This document shows, piece by piece, positions 1 through 11,000 of a stretch of 64,000 bases of DNA (positions are counted from its first letter, which is position 1; each line of letters begins with the position of its first letter). The stretch is from Paramacrobiotus metropolitanus. Lineage: Eukaryota; Tardigrada; Eutardigrada; Parachela; Macrobiotidae. Both the position numbers and the translations under genes were made by a program. The notes beneath the pieces are model-generated. The model was given only the letters and a program-made list of their open reading frames with translations. It was not told the origin of the DNA and did not search any database. The stretch is from the NCBI RefSeq assembly GCF_019649055.1, contig NW_026570278.1:558001-622000 (forward strand). The letters are read 5' to 3'.

Positions 1-1
1 A

Positions 2-3000
2 ACCAAACCAGCCGACCTCGAGCAACAAGCCGAACAGGATCAGCTGGCTGCCCTATTCGAATGGGCAGGAGGACAACCGGAGGAAACCGACCTCCGACCT
101 CCAACAATAGTAGTCCAGCAGCTGTCAACCGAGCAGCCGACCCCGGCCAACTTGACCGACCAACAGAAGTTAGGACAGCCGAACTCACGGAAAGTCCGAA
201 TCGCAAAAGCAACGGTCGAAGAATTAAACCTGGATAACAAATGTCCGGAGGTTTACCATTTGAAGCTGGACGGAGGAGACTTCAGGCCATTAGACCGACA
301 AGTGGTCTTTAACGGTGAACGGGTCTCACTCCCACCTCACTCCACGTGTGCTATCAAGGTACGGACGGCCAAACCAATGGACCCGAGGAGACGGATACAC
401 TTCGTAACGTTGCGAAGAAAAATCCGACCGATCCGGCCAATCGAAGCCGAGATCGACATCCGACCTCAGATAGACACGGCCTGGATAAACATCCAGAATA
501 CGACCTCCCAACCGAAGGTACTGAAGAAGGGCATAAAACTCGGTCACATGCAGTACAGCGATATCTACGTACCGGATATCAACAATGAGCATGTCATTTG
601 GGAACTCCCACTTGGAGTAGCAAAGACATGGCCCGCCGGACCGGAACCGAGGCCATCTCCCAAATTTGACATCTTCGAGACAACAGGAGTCAGAGCCCAA
701 CGGAAGGTCCAACTCCAACCTCGAACGGTAACAGAAGTACAAGTCGTCCTAGACGTCCCAGTATCCCCATTACAGAAACTCATGTATTTGGGTGGATCCG
801 ACCCCAAACGCGACGGGATCGATAGGATGGACGGCGCAACAATGCACGACGGAAAAACATTTACCGTCTTGGTGGCAAACCACACCAACCATCCGGTCAC
901 CTTACGAAAGGGTGCACCGATGGGAAGAGTTGAACCGTTCAACATGATGACGGACGACCAGAAAATGGAAGAAGCACGAGTCAACACGAGCCAAGTAGAG
1001 GGAGAAGACGCGGAATCCCAGGAGGAGCGACGAAGAATCATCGACTCCATGAACTTCGGAAAAAACTTGACCGACGAGCAACTTGCCATACTGAAGGCAG
1101 TTGCATGGGACTACCGGACCGTCTTTCCGACCTCGAAAAAACCATACGGAGATGTCAAAGGCGTAACACACGTCATTGACGTCCAAGGAGCCCAGCCGAT
1201 TAAGATGAACCCCACCAGAACAAGCTGGAAAGGACGGGAATTCATCCAAAAACATGTGCAGGAGATGCTCGAACAAGGAGTCATCGAACCTTCATCGGCT
1301 GCATGGAGCTTTCCTGTCGTTTTAGCCGCGAAACGGAACGGTGACGGCACAGTGGGGACTGGCTTCTGTATCAACTACATAAAGTTGAACTCAGTGACGA
1401 AGAAAAATAACTACCCACTACCGAACCCGGACGAACTACTAGACCGGTGCGCCGGAATGGAGTACTACGGCAAAGTAGATTGTCAGTCCGGCTTCTGGCA
1501 AATCCCAATGGACGAAAGTTCTAAGGATTACACCACCTTCGTAACACCGGAGGGGATGTACAGATTTAACCGCATGCCATTTGGAGTCTGCAACGGACCA
1601 GCAACTTTCCAAATGCATATGGATAAAATAACGGCATCAGCCCGGAAGAAAGGTGTCTTCGCTTACATTGACGACGTCATCTTCTTCGGCAAAACTTTCG
1701 AAGACTTCGTTGAGGCTTTCCGAGCGACTCTCGAATGCCTCAGGGATGCCGGATTTACGGTCAAACCCTCCAAATGTGAGGTCGGAACAGACAGACTGCT
1801 GTTCCTGGGACACGTCTTAAGTAAGGACGGAATCCAGACCGACGACGAAAAGGTAGCAGCCATAGCCGAACAGAGCTATCCAAGGACGGAATGCCAACTG
1901 AGGTCGTTCTTGGGACTGGCAAACTACTACCGGAAATTTATCCGAGGATACGCTCAGAAAACTTCGAAAATGTATGAGCTCCTACGGAAGGATAAAAACA
2001 TTAAGCTCGATTGGACGGAAGCCCACACGGCTGAGTTCAACGACATTAAGAAGGCGCTAACAGAAGCGCCCGTACTGGCGAAGTTCGACCCGACAAAAGA
2101 GACCGTTATAGAATGCGACGCAAGCGGAGCCGGACTCGGCGCGGTGCTATCACAAGAATGCCACCCAATCGCCTATGCCAGTAGAGTATTACATGGACCG
2201 GAACTCAACTACGGAGTAACCGAATGGGAATGTTTGGCCGTGGTATGGGCGGTGCAGAAATTTAAACACTACATCGACCACGGACCATTTACGGTGCGAA
2301 CGGACCACCGAGCATTGCAGAACCTGCTCCGATGCGAGTCAAACCGACCCGGCATCAACCCTCGACTGACACGTTGGGCACTGGCTTTACAAGGACGGGA
2401 CATAACCATCCAATACAAGCCAGGAGTATTCTGTGACAATGCAGATGCTCTGTCAAGATGGCCACTCGAACGTAGTGACGACAAAGATCCACACGAAGAG
2501 TTGGACCAGGTCCCCAACTTCGAGGACTTTAAGGACGAAATTAAAACTTGCACCATTCGGACCATCCGACGTCTGAAGGACAATGCAAGGAAGAAGAAAC
2601 GGAAAGACGAGGAGGAACCACCAGAAATTCCACCCCCACCGCTTCTTCCTGGATGCAACGTCATCACCGACTGGCATGACTTAAGTACCACAGAGGTACG
2701 GGTCATTAACATACCAGCACCGGAGACACCGGAACCGATCATTCGGACCGTCAACACGGCGGAGGAGTCGGACAACAACGACCCCAACGGTGAAACATTA
2801 CCACCGCCGGCGAGACCGAACGAAGAACTTCGGAAAGCACAGTTGCGAGACCCGCGACTGCGCAAAATCATTGACGAACTGGAGAATCCGGAAAAACTCG
2901 ACCACAAGTCGAAACATCTGGAACACTACCAGATGGCCCAAGGAGTCTTGTACCGACTCAAGACGATCAACCTGAAGTTGGAACGATGCTTCGTCGTACC

Positions 3001-4765
3001 GCTATTCATGCGGAATAACATTATCCGATCACTCCACGACGGAAAAACCGGAAACCATTTCGGAAGGGAGAAAACGATCGACGCGGTGAAGCTACGATAC
3101 TTCTGGGAAAGGATGACGTCGGACATCATCACGCACATCGACAAATGCCGACAGTGCATTATGGCCAACAAGCCCCGATGTCCACCACCCGGTAAACTCC
3201 AGAAAATGGAGGTCGGTGAAGCTTGGTATCGCATCCACGCGGACTTCAAAGGTCCCCTTCCTCGAACGGAGTCGAAGGGATACCAGTATATCGCAGTGGT
3301 AACCGACCAACTGACGAAGTTCACCATAGCCCGGGCAACGAAAACCAACACTGCACGAGAATTCGAAAAGTTCTTCGTGGAAGATGTTCTCCTAAAATAC
3401 GGAATGCCGACCTTCATCCATTCGGACAGAGGGACTCACTTTACGGCGAAAACATTCGCCAAGGTCGCACGGATCTTCGGCATCCAACACACGCTTGGAA
3501 CTGCCTATCATCCGGAAGGACAAGGGCAAGTCGAACGGCAGATGCAGACGATATGGGACGGTATACGAAAGTTCTGCGACGTAAAGGACGGACACCGTTG
3601 GCACAAAGCCTTGCCCTACGTCGTCTGCGGGATGAACCGAGCAGTCCATGCCTCGACGAAGTTCTCACCATTTTACATGCTTTATGGGCGAGAAATGCCC
3701 ATGCCACAGGACATAGTGGCCGGAACAAATACACCGGAAACTTTCACCGACAAGGAACATTACATCCGGCGGATCAAGGAACGACTTCAGCGATCACACG
3801 AAATCGCCCGCATCAACATCGACGATGCCTTCGAGCGCAATGCCGAACACTACAACAAGAAGAAGTCGACACCGACCTTCAAACCGAGGGACAAAGTAAC
3901 GGTGGAATTTCCGACCAAGGATCCAGCCAGAATGGAACGCTACGACGGAGTTTGGACGGTCATCAACTACGTTGGCCCCAACAACCTGCTCCTTCGATGC
4001 GAGGACGGACGTGAAGACACGGTAGCCGTCGATCGAGTAAAACATTGCCGAGCCGAGACAAATCGACCGGTAACTCGGTCATCAGGCCCGGTAGCCGACC
4101 TCACAAAGGGGAAGGTGACTGGTACGCCGAAGAAGAAACCAGAAGAAACCGTCGAAAAATCATCGGATCCGACCAACATTGCGGATAAGACCGAGCCGAC
4201 GGCGAAGAAGAAGCGAGGTCGACCACGGAAGAAACCGCCGACCGACTTCGAAACCCCAGCACTGCAAGAACTGCAGAAGCAAGACGTTATAGCCAGTGAA
4301 CCAGCACCGACTACGGAAAAACCAACCGAAGACACGGTTCAACCGACCACGGAGAAACCGAAGGAGTCGGATAGTAAGTCGGAAACATTGGTTCAAACAG
4401 CTACCCAACCGACGGACGAAACAAAGAAGCCAGAAAAACCGGCTAGGAAAAAGAGGACGGTTAAACCAACCGACTCGTCGGCGTCGACCACGGAAGTCAA
4501 AACGACCGACCAGGAGATCGAATTCACCAAACCGAAAAGGAAATACATGAAGAGGACGGTTAAAACGACCGACCCGGCGGCACCAACCACAGATGTTACG
4601 GCAGCCGACCAGGTAGTCGAACCGACCAAACCCAAACGGAAATATGGAACGGTCAAGAAGCCGAAGTTGACGGCACAACAGATGCTGGAAGAAACCGAAG
4701 TCACTGAAGATGAAGCTCATAAGGAGATCCTCGAGAGAATCTCAGAAGGACGAGCTGACTCGTAG
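2..4765 (+). CDS. pol: Pol polyprotein: reverse transcriptase, RNase H, integrase (5'-truncated by window)
   Basis: The reading frame is open to the left window edge, so the true start lies upstream; the TTG at 152 is not a convincing start. Residues are counted from 152. RT spans about 340-590, with LPNPDELL, the MPFGVCNGPATF motif and catalytic YIDD at 505-508. RNase H has ECDASGAGLGAVL near 652, TEWECLAVVWA and TDHRAL. Integrase has an N-terminal H2C2 finger (NHFG...CRQC, about 967-1000) and a DD35E core: D in HADFKG (about 1031), D in HSDRGTHF (1092) and E in GQVERQ (1128), with exactly 35 residues between the last two. The C-terminal about 200 residues are Lys/Thr/Pro-rich with an AT-hook-like KKRGRPRKK. 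No retropepsin DTG is present in this part. All catalytic residues are intact and there are no internal stops, so the element was active recently or still is. Confidence 0.95.
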   Translation, partial: TKPADLEQQAEQDQLAALFEWAGGQPEETDLRPPTIVVQQLSTEQPTPANLTDQQKLGQPNSRKVRIAKATVEELNLDNKCPEVYHLKLDGGDFRPLDRQVVFNGERVSLPPHSTCAIKVRTAKPMDPRRRIHFVTLRRKIRPIRPIEAEIDIRPQIDTAWINIQNTTSQPKVLKKGIKLGHMQYSDIYVPDINNEHVIWELPLGVAKTWPAGPEPRPSPKFDIFETTGVRAQRKVQLQPRTVTEVQVVLDVPVSPLQKLMYLGGSDPKRDGIDRMDGATMHDGKTFTVLVANHTNHPVTLRKGAPMGRVEPFNMMTDDQKMEEARVNTSQVEGEDAESQEERRRIIDSMNFGKNLTDEQLAILKAVAWDYRTVFPTSKKPYGDVKGVTHVIDVQGAQPIKMNPTRTSWKGREFIQKHVQEMLEQGVIEPSSAAWSFPVVLAAKRNGDGTVGTGFCINYIKLNSVTKKNNYPLPNPDELLDRCAGMEYYGKVDCQSGFWQIPMDESSKDYTTFVTPEGMYRFNRMPFGVCNGPATFQMHMDKITASARKKGVFAYIDDVIFFGKTFEDFVEAFRATLECLRDAGFTVKPSKCEVGTDRLLFLGHVLSKDGIQTDDEKVAAIAEQSYPRTECQLRSFLGLANYYRKFIRGYAQKTSKMYELLRKDKNIKLDWTEAHTAEFNDIKKALTEAPVLAKFDPTKETVIECDASGAGLGAVLSQECHPIAYASRVLHGPELNYGVTEWECLAVVWAVQKFKHYIDHGPFTVRTDHRALQNLLRCESNRPGINPRLTRWALALQGRDITIQYKPGVFCDNADALSRWPLERSDDKDPHEELDQVPNFEDFKDEIKTCTIRTIRRLKDNARKKKRKDEEEPPEIPPPPLLPGCNVITDWHDLSTTEVRVINIPAPETPEPIIRTVNTAEESDNNDPNGETLPPPARPNEELRKAQLRDPRLRKIIDELENPEKLDHKSKHLEHYQMAQGVLYRLKTINLKLERCFVVPLFMRNNIIRSLHDGKTGNHFGREKTIDAVKLRYFWERMTSDIITHIDKCRQCIMANKPRCPPPGKLQKMEVGEAWYRIHADFKGPLPRTESKGYQYIAVVTDQLTKFTIARATKTNTAREFEKFFVEDVLLKYGMPTFIHSDRGTHFTAKTFAKVARIFGIQHTLGTAYHPEGQGQVERQMQTIWDGIRKFCDVKDGHRWHKALPYVVCGMNRAVHASTKFSPFYMLYGREMPMPQDIVAGTNTPETFTDKEHYIRRIKERLQRSHEIARINIDDAFERNAEHYNKKKSTPTFKPRDKVTVEFPTKDPARMERYDGVWTVINYVGPNNLLLRCEDGREDTVAVDRVKHCRAETNRPVTRSSGPVADLTKGKVTGTPKKKPEETVEKSSDPTNIADKTEPTAKKKRGRPRKKPPTDFETPALQELQKQDVIASEPAPTTEKPTEDTVQPTTEKPKESDSKSETLVQTATQPTDETKKPEKPARKKRTVKPTDSSASTTEVKTTDQEIEFTKPKRKYMKRTVKTTDPAAPTTDVTAADQVVEPTKPKRKYGTVKKPKLTAQQMLEETEVTEDEAHKEILERISEGRADS

Positions 4766-5008
4766 AAACCGACTAAACCAGTCAAACCAAAGACACCTAA
4801 AACATCAGTCACAACAGCACTGACTCAGTCATAGGGCCATAGGCGTAACTTATCATAGCTTATAGGTAGCTTAACAGTAGCTAGGAATAGATGGACCTTT
4901 GGTGTCGAAATTGGAACCTCTTCAGTTGACCGGAACATCTTCAGTTGAATGTACGGGAGTTAGTAGAATTCTAACTCGCCGTATTTCCTTTCCTTAACAG
5001 CGACAACA
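4766..5008 (+). other. Intergenic region between pol and the giant ORF
   Basis: This is a non-coding 243-bp stretch. It holds a 5-bp hairpin (TCAGT/ACTGA, loop CACAACAGC, about 4806-4824), a direct repeat of TCTTCAGTTGA (about 4918-4956) and, at its end, the splice acceptor described separately. Confidence 0.6.
4981..5000 (+). promoter_or_regulatory. Putative 3' splice site just upstream of the 2,971-codon ORF
   Basis: A pyrimidine tract ends in TTAACAG at 5000, nine bases before the ATG at 5009. Runs of T are rare in this C/A-rich element, so the tract stands out. Retroviruses and env-bearing Ty3/Gypsy elements express downstream ORFs from spliced mRNAs, and this acceptor is well placed for that. 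The donor would lie in the leader, outside the window. Confidence 0.55.
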
Positions 5009-8000
5009 ATGTCAGACCGACGTCGTAACGACCAACCTTCCAGCGGATCTAACAGCGGACGTAGCGGATCTAACAATAGATCGCACCCGTATCCGACACA
5101 TCATCGCTCGACCTCGCGATCGGATAATTCGCGGTCGGCCACACAGACGCCGGCTCAGCAGGTAGAAAACCCTAGCGCTAACGTAACAGCTAATGTATTA
5201 GCAGGTCTTACGGTCGGGTCTGGACGCGGAACACAATTCCGACCAATACCCCCGCAGATCTTGCCACCAAACACAGCGGTCGACGACACCGGCTGCTTAT
5301 GGAATCTCACTACCACGACGAGCCAGATGACTCCGGTAACGACGACAGACCCACATGGTCAATCGTACCGCTGGCCGGTTCCGACGACAATGGTCGGACC
5401 GACCTATCCGGCGCCGACAATGGCGACTGGAATGCCGAACACATTCGGATCAGTTTACCCGGCACCCACAATGGTGCCAGGGTTGGTCAACATAACAGGA
5501 CCACCCTACATGACGCCGACGTTGGCGCCAGTCGGAACGACACTCATGGGACCACCACTGCAGTTCCCACCATTACCGTCACCACCGGGAATGATGTCAC
5601 CGACCAGATTGGCATCAATCAGTATAATTGGCCCGGACGGTACTATATCGCCACCAAGGCCGATATTAGTGTCAACAGTACCTGGACCGTTCTCACCGCC
5701 GGTCTCGCCAACTCGACTCGGATACCCGAGACAACCGACTCTATGGGGAAATCCGACCATGGCGCCATACTTGACGAACCCGTCAAACCAGTATGGAAGT
5801 TTGGCAGGAGGGCAGCCCACACAGGGTTTTGCAACGACGACGACCACACAGGTCGTATCGTCAATGCCTCCACCGCCGATACCGCCCCCGGTAACATTGC
5901 CGGTAAGCGGCCAGCAGCGAACCGAGACGCCGCGAGAACTGCGACGTCAAGTGGAAATCGCCCAGTCCCAAATCAAAAACTTGGAGGATTCATTAGGGGC
6001 GACAACAGCGTCGAAACCCGACCACTCCGAGTACCGATTTGCACTGCTACGGCAGATCGGAGAACTACAAACCTTTATCAACGGTAACTACGATCTGATC
6101 CGGAAGAAGGACGGGACGTCAGCTCAACCGACGGCTACATCCCAGGGAACCGTGTTGACACCGACCACACAGGCCGGTACATCGACATCGGTACAACCGG
6201 ACTCAACTTCGACGACCTCCGCTGTCCAACAGACGATCAGCCGAGCGCCGTCATTAGCGATCGGTAAACTGAGAATTCAACGGGAGGACGCCCTAAAACA
6301 AGTGGCGGAATACGATCAACTGATGAACGACCTCCCCCGAACAGTGGATAACTATGACCACGAAATGAGACGACTCAGCCGACAAGAGGCTTACCATCGC
6401 TCCCAGGTGACTAAATTGGAGGAGCAAATTAGAACCGAAGAATACGCTCTCAGGACTCGACAGGCACAACCGGGAACATCGGTGACGACCACACAGGCCG
6501 TCATCGACGAGGAAACGAGACTCGCTCGGTTGGAAGACCTAAGAGGGAAGCGCACCGACGCAATAGACACTATTGCTCGGTTACAACAACGACTGACTAA
6601 CCTCCTACCCACGGATCAGCACTTCTCTCAACGGATGAGGGAATTGACGGATCAAATCCAGGAATGGAATGAATACGTCCAGGAAAGGGAGGACGAGATT
6701 CATGAAGCGGAAACTTCGGCAGCTCAACTGACAGCCGCTTCGCAAGAAGATACGTCGACGACGACCACACAGGTCGGAACGTCGACATCCATCCCCAGGG
6801 GAACATCCCAGCCGACCTCGGCAGGCCAACAGACGACTGCTCGAGTACCGTCGGTGGAGATAGGGAAACTCCGACTACAACTGGACGAGTCTCAAAGACA
6901 GGTTGCCCACTATACCACGAAGGCAGCCGACCTTCCACCCTCAACCCACGACTACGCCTACAAACGGTGGGTGTCGGAAGAACAGGTCCGAAGGTCGAAC
7001 GCGAGAATCATTGTGCTGGAACGCCAAATCCGAACCCTGGAAGCGGCACAGGCTCAACCGGGAACGTCGGTGACGACCACACAGGCCGTCATCGACGAAG
7101 AAAAACGCCTCGCCCGGCTGGAAAACGCTAAATTCCTACGCGACGAGACGTATGACAATATACGTAAGCAGCAACAAACGCTGACTCGTCTTGCGCCAGG
7201 GCACCCGGACTACCAACATACGGTAGAAATAATACGTCGGCTAACCGACTACGCCATGTCGAAGGACAACGAGATCCGAGCGATGGAACTGGAGGCAACC
7301 CAACCAGTGGCGGCCCCCGACGTCGAAATGGACGTGAACCAACAGGTTCCGCAGGAAGCGCAAGGTGGACCACCTGTGACAGTACAGGAATTGGGACACT
7401 TCCTCCGAGTAGCTAACATAATGGCAACTCGAATTCAGGCGCGGTTGGACGACACACCACGTGGAACGGTCGAATCTCGCACACTCGAGACAGACCAGCT
7501 GGAACTCAACGTCATCATCGGACGCCTACCACGGTCCCCCCAAGAGATACCGACGGAACAACTACCGCTACGGACTCTACGGAGGGAACTCGACAAACTT
7601 CATCAGTTGATGAACAAACACCCCCACTTCGTCCAGAACTTGGACGCGGCCGAACGACGGTCGGATAACGTTAAGCCACCCTCAACAATAGAGGTGCAGG
7701 CCGTCGTCGCCGAAGGAGATCTTGCCCTAGACCGATGGACAGGAGCGCATGTCAACAGAGACATAGCGATAGCTAACGCCGGACGCATCAACAGTATGAG
7801 ACGAAGCATCCGCATTATCGGCCTCCTATCAGGAAGAGGTGAACCGACCACGGACGATGTGGCTCAACGAATCATCAACCATGTCGGAACAATCCGACAA
7901 CTGATTCAGAGTGACCCACCGGGTAACGAACAACAGGTTCCGTCCTACCACTTGATGGCACTCCGAGCTAGGGAAGACCCCCGGGCCGCAGAAATCTGGA

Positions 8001-11000
8001 GAACAATCCTTGACGGAAAGCGGACGATCATGGGAATCTACGAGGATATCACCGAGACAACGGTGTTCGGAGCCTTGCCGAAGATTAACACTCTGGTAAC
8101 TGACATAAAGTTGGCAGAAGACTTCGTAAGGAACGGCATCCCTGCGACAGAACCGGGCAAAAGCCGGCTCGAGGCCGTTATGGGCCACATGAAACAGTTC
8201 ATCCTCACGGAGAAACGTCCGACCTCGGAACTGGAAGAACAGACTTCCAGCACATCGACGACGACCACACAGGCCGTCATGATGAATACGTCGACTAACA
8301 CTACGGTCGACCCGGAACGACTTCGGACAATTGAATCCCTTAAACGAAGAAAAAGCGGGATAATTAATCAGTCCAACAAGATACGGGAACGGATGAGAAT
8401 TCTCCCAACAGGCGGAGCAAACCGTCCCCAGGAGTTCCAAGTTCTGTTGGATCAGTACAAACAATTGTACAACCAGCACAACGAACTTGACACACAAATC
8501 CGAACGGAGGAACAAGCACTCCAGACGGCAACCGCCTTATCGCAACCGACGACCACACAGGTCGTAACGGAGCCGACCGAAGAAGGCCTTAGGACGTACA
8601 TTAATGCCAAAGTCGCACTGCGGGAGGCAGAACGAATCTCGAAGCAGATCAACGAACGATCAGCAAAGGGTCTCGAACCGAACGCCCGAGAGAAACTCAG
8701 CGAGATCTTAACTCGCATGAAAATGGTTCAAGACCTGATCCAACATGGACCGCCAATGACGGAAAACCACAGACGCTTGATACAACCCGGCGTCGACCTG
8801 CTGGTTAACTCCAATAGAGAGCAACGAAGCCTCTTGACGGCGGAACCGACGACGAGTTCAACTAGGTACTCGCCGATATCCTCACCGACGCCTGCTGTGT
8901 CACCAACGACACAGATGAAAAAGGACCGTAGACACAAGATTGAAACCACGATCTCTGACGGACGAGATCTATTGGGTGACCTCCAGCGAAAATATATCGA
9001 CATAACTCCAGTCGATATAGTTAGTGTCAAGGAAGCTCGGCAGAAGATGGATCACTTGGCAGCCTACTTAAGACAAGCCGACGACCTTATCAACAAGGAT
9101 AAGCCGACCGAAGCCGACGAACGGCAACTCAGGTCGACCATCGAGAGGATAACAGAAATCCTCGACGCCGAACCGAACTACAATCGGATTCCGACGCCAC
9201 CACCACCTCGAAGACCGACACCGACCACAACGGCGGTGATGACCCTGGTACACTCGACGCCGATAACAGACCTGCTCGGCAACATCGAAGTAATTTACCA
9301 GGCCGGTCAGGACTTGGCAGAAATCTTCTTCCACCGACTCAAGGGAAACTTACCTCAACAGGGGGCATGTCGACTGTCACGAATCGATCGAGCTCTACGG
9401 AACGACCTGGACTGGGCCGACACACTTGGCTCATGGGGAATTCCGAGCGCAGGTCCGAACCAAGACCGACTAGCTGAAGCTCTTCAGTCGATAGTCGACC
9501 ACATCCGACAATACTTGGCGGTGCCGACAGAAGCACCGACCAAGCCGGTCACCCCAGAAGATGAGGAAATGACCCCAACTAACTCGCCCGGACCGGACGT
9601 CGAACTTCCACTAGTCGAAGCCGCGACCGACCAACAAGAAGTCGATCTCGAGGTAGTGGAAGATCAATACCGAGAAGCGGTAGAGGTCATGGAAACCCTT
9701 AACAAACAACTCCGAGAACTGGACCCTAACAAACCTTTCGAGAGACGGCTACGAGAAGCGCTGGAACAACAGCATGTCATTTGCTCTCGACGGGTTCAGG
9801 ACTTGTGGAAGATTCTCGAGGCAAACCCACAAAGGGCTCAGCCGAAGGCTCAGCCGAAGTCGACTCAACCGAAGCCGACCTCCACGGGACAATCTACCCA
9901 ACCTACACTCGCGGAAAAACGGAAAATTCTGGATCAGAACTTGGCCCGGGCAAAACAGATTGCAGCCGGCCTGGAACGTCAGATAGCCGACATGAGCGAT
10001 ACTGACCCAACAATGATCAACGTAAAGCTGGCATTACACGACCAGCTCCAGATTTCCCAAATGCACGTCCATGACTTGGAAGCGGAAATTGACACCCAAA
10101 GACGACAAAGTCTTCGGGATAACCAAGCAGAAAGAGCGCGACGTGCAGCTACTAACAGTCAGCCGACGTCAACAGGGACGTCGGCTCAGCCGACGTCAAC
10201 AACAGCGCCGGTCCAGCCGACACCAACAGTGGTGCCGACCCAGCCCAAACCGGCTTCGCCGAAACCAGTGGACATCAGCGACCGACCTATGTCTCCGGCT
10301 ACAGAAGCACGGATAATGGCAGCGATTCCGGACACAGGAAGCTTGCCGGTCAGCGCACCGTCGTCGACCATCAAACTGATGAACCAGGTCGAGCAACTCA
10401 TCACAGAGATGAGAGCTCGCCGAAACTTCTGCGAATCCGGCAGCCAACTGGCCCATGACTTGGATCGCGACATTCTGGCTTGGGGAAGCAACGCCAAACA
10501 CTTGCGCCAAATGTACCACGCAGATGCCCCCAAGACGGCCAGTATCAGACGACATATAAACTCCATTACATCTTGGCTGGAAACGCAGGTCAGAAATTAC
10601 GAGGACGACAAAGAGAGGACGGAGACGACTAATCAGGCACCACAAAGGGCCATAGTTACTAGTCGAACGTCACGGATAAGACAGGTCCAGTCGACACGAA
10701 ACCCGACTGCCGACCTTGTCCGACCACCACCTCCTCCGGCACAACAACAGGCCAACCTTGACCAAGCTACGTTGGAACGGATAAACGGAATCCTCAAGTC
10801 GGCTGACGAAGTCATAGCCGAACTCCGACGTATAATGAATATAACCGACCAACAGAGTCCCCAGTACTTGCAGATCGATATCAACTTAGGCCACTTGGAG
10901 AACAACACCAAGGAGGTCCGGTTTATTTTGCGACCGACAACAAAACAGTCGGCGAAGAACCGTGAAAGGTTGCAAGTTTTACTGGCGAAGATTGAATCGT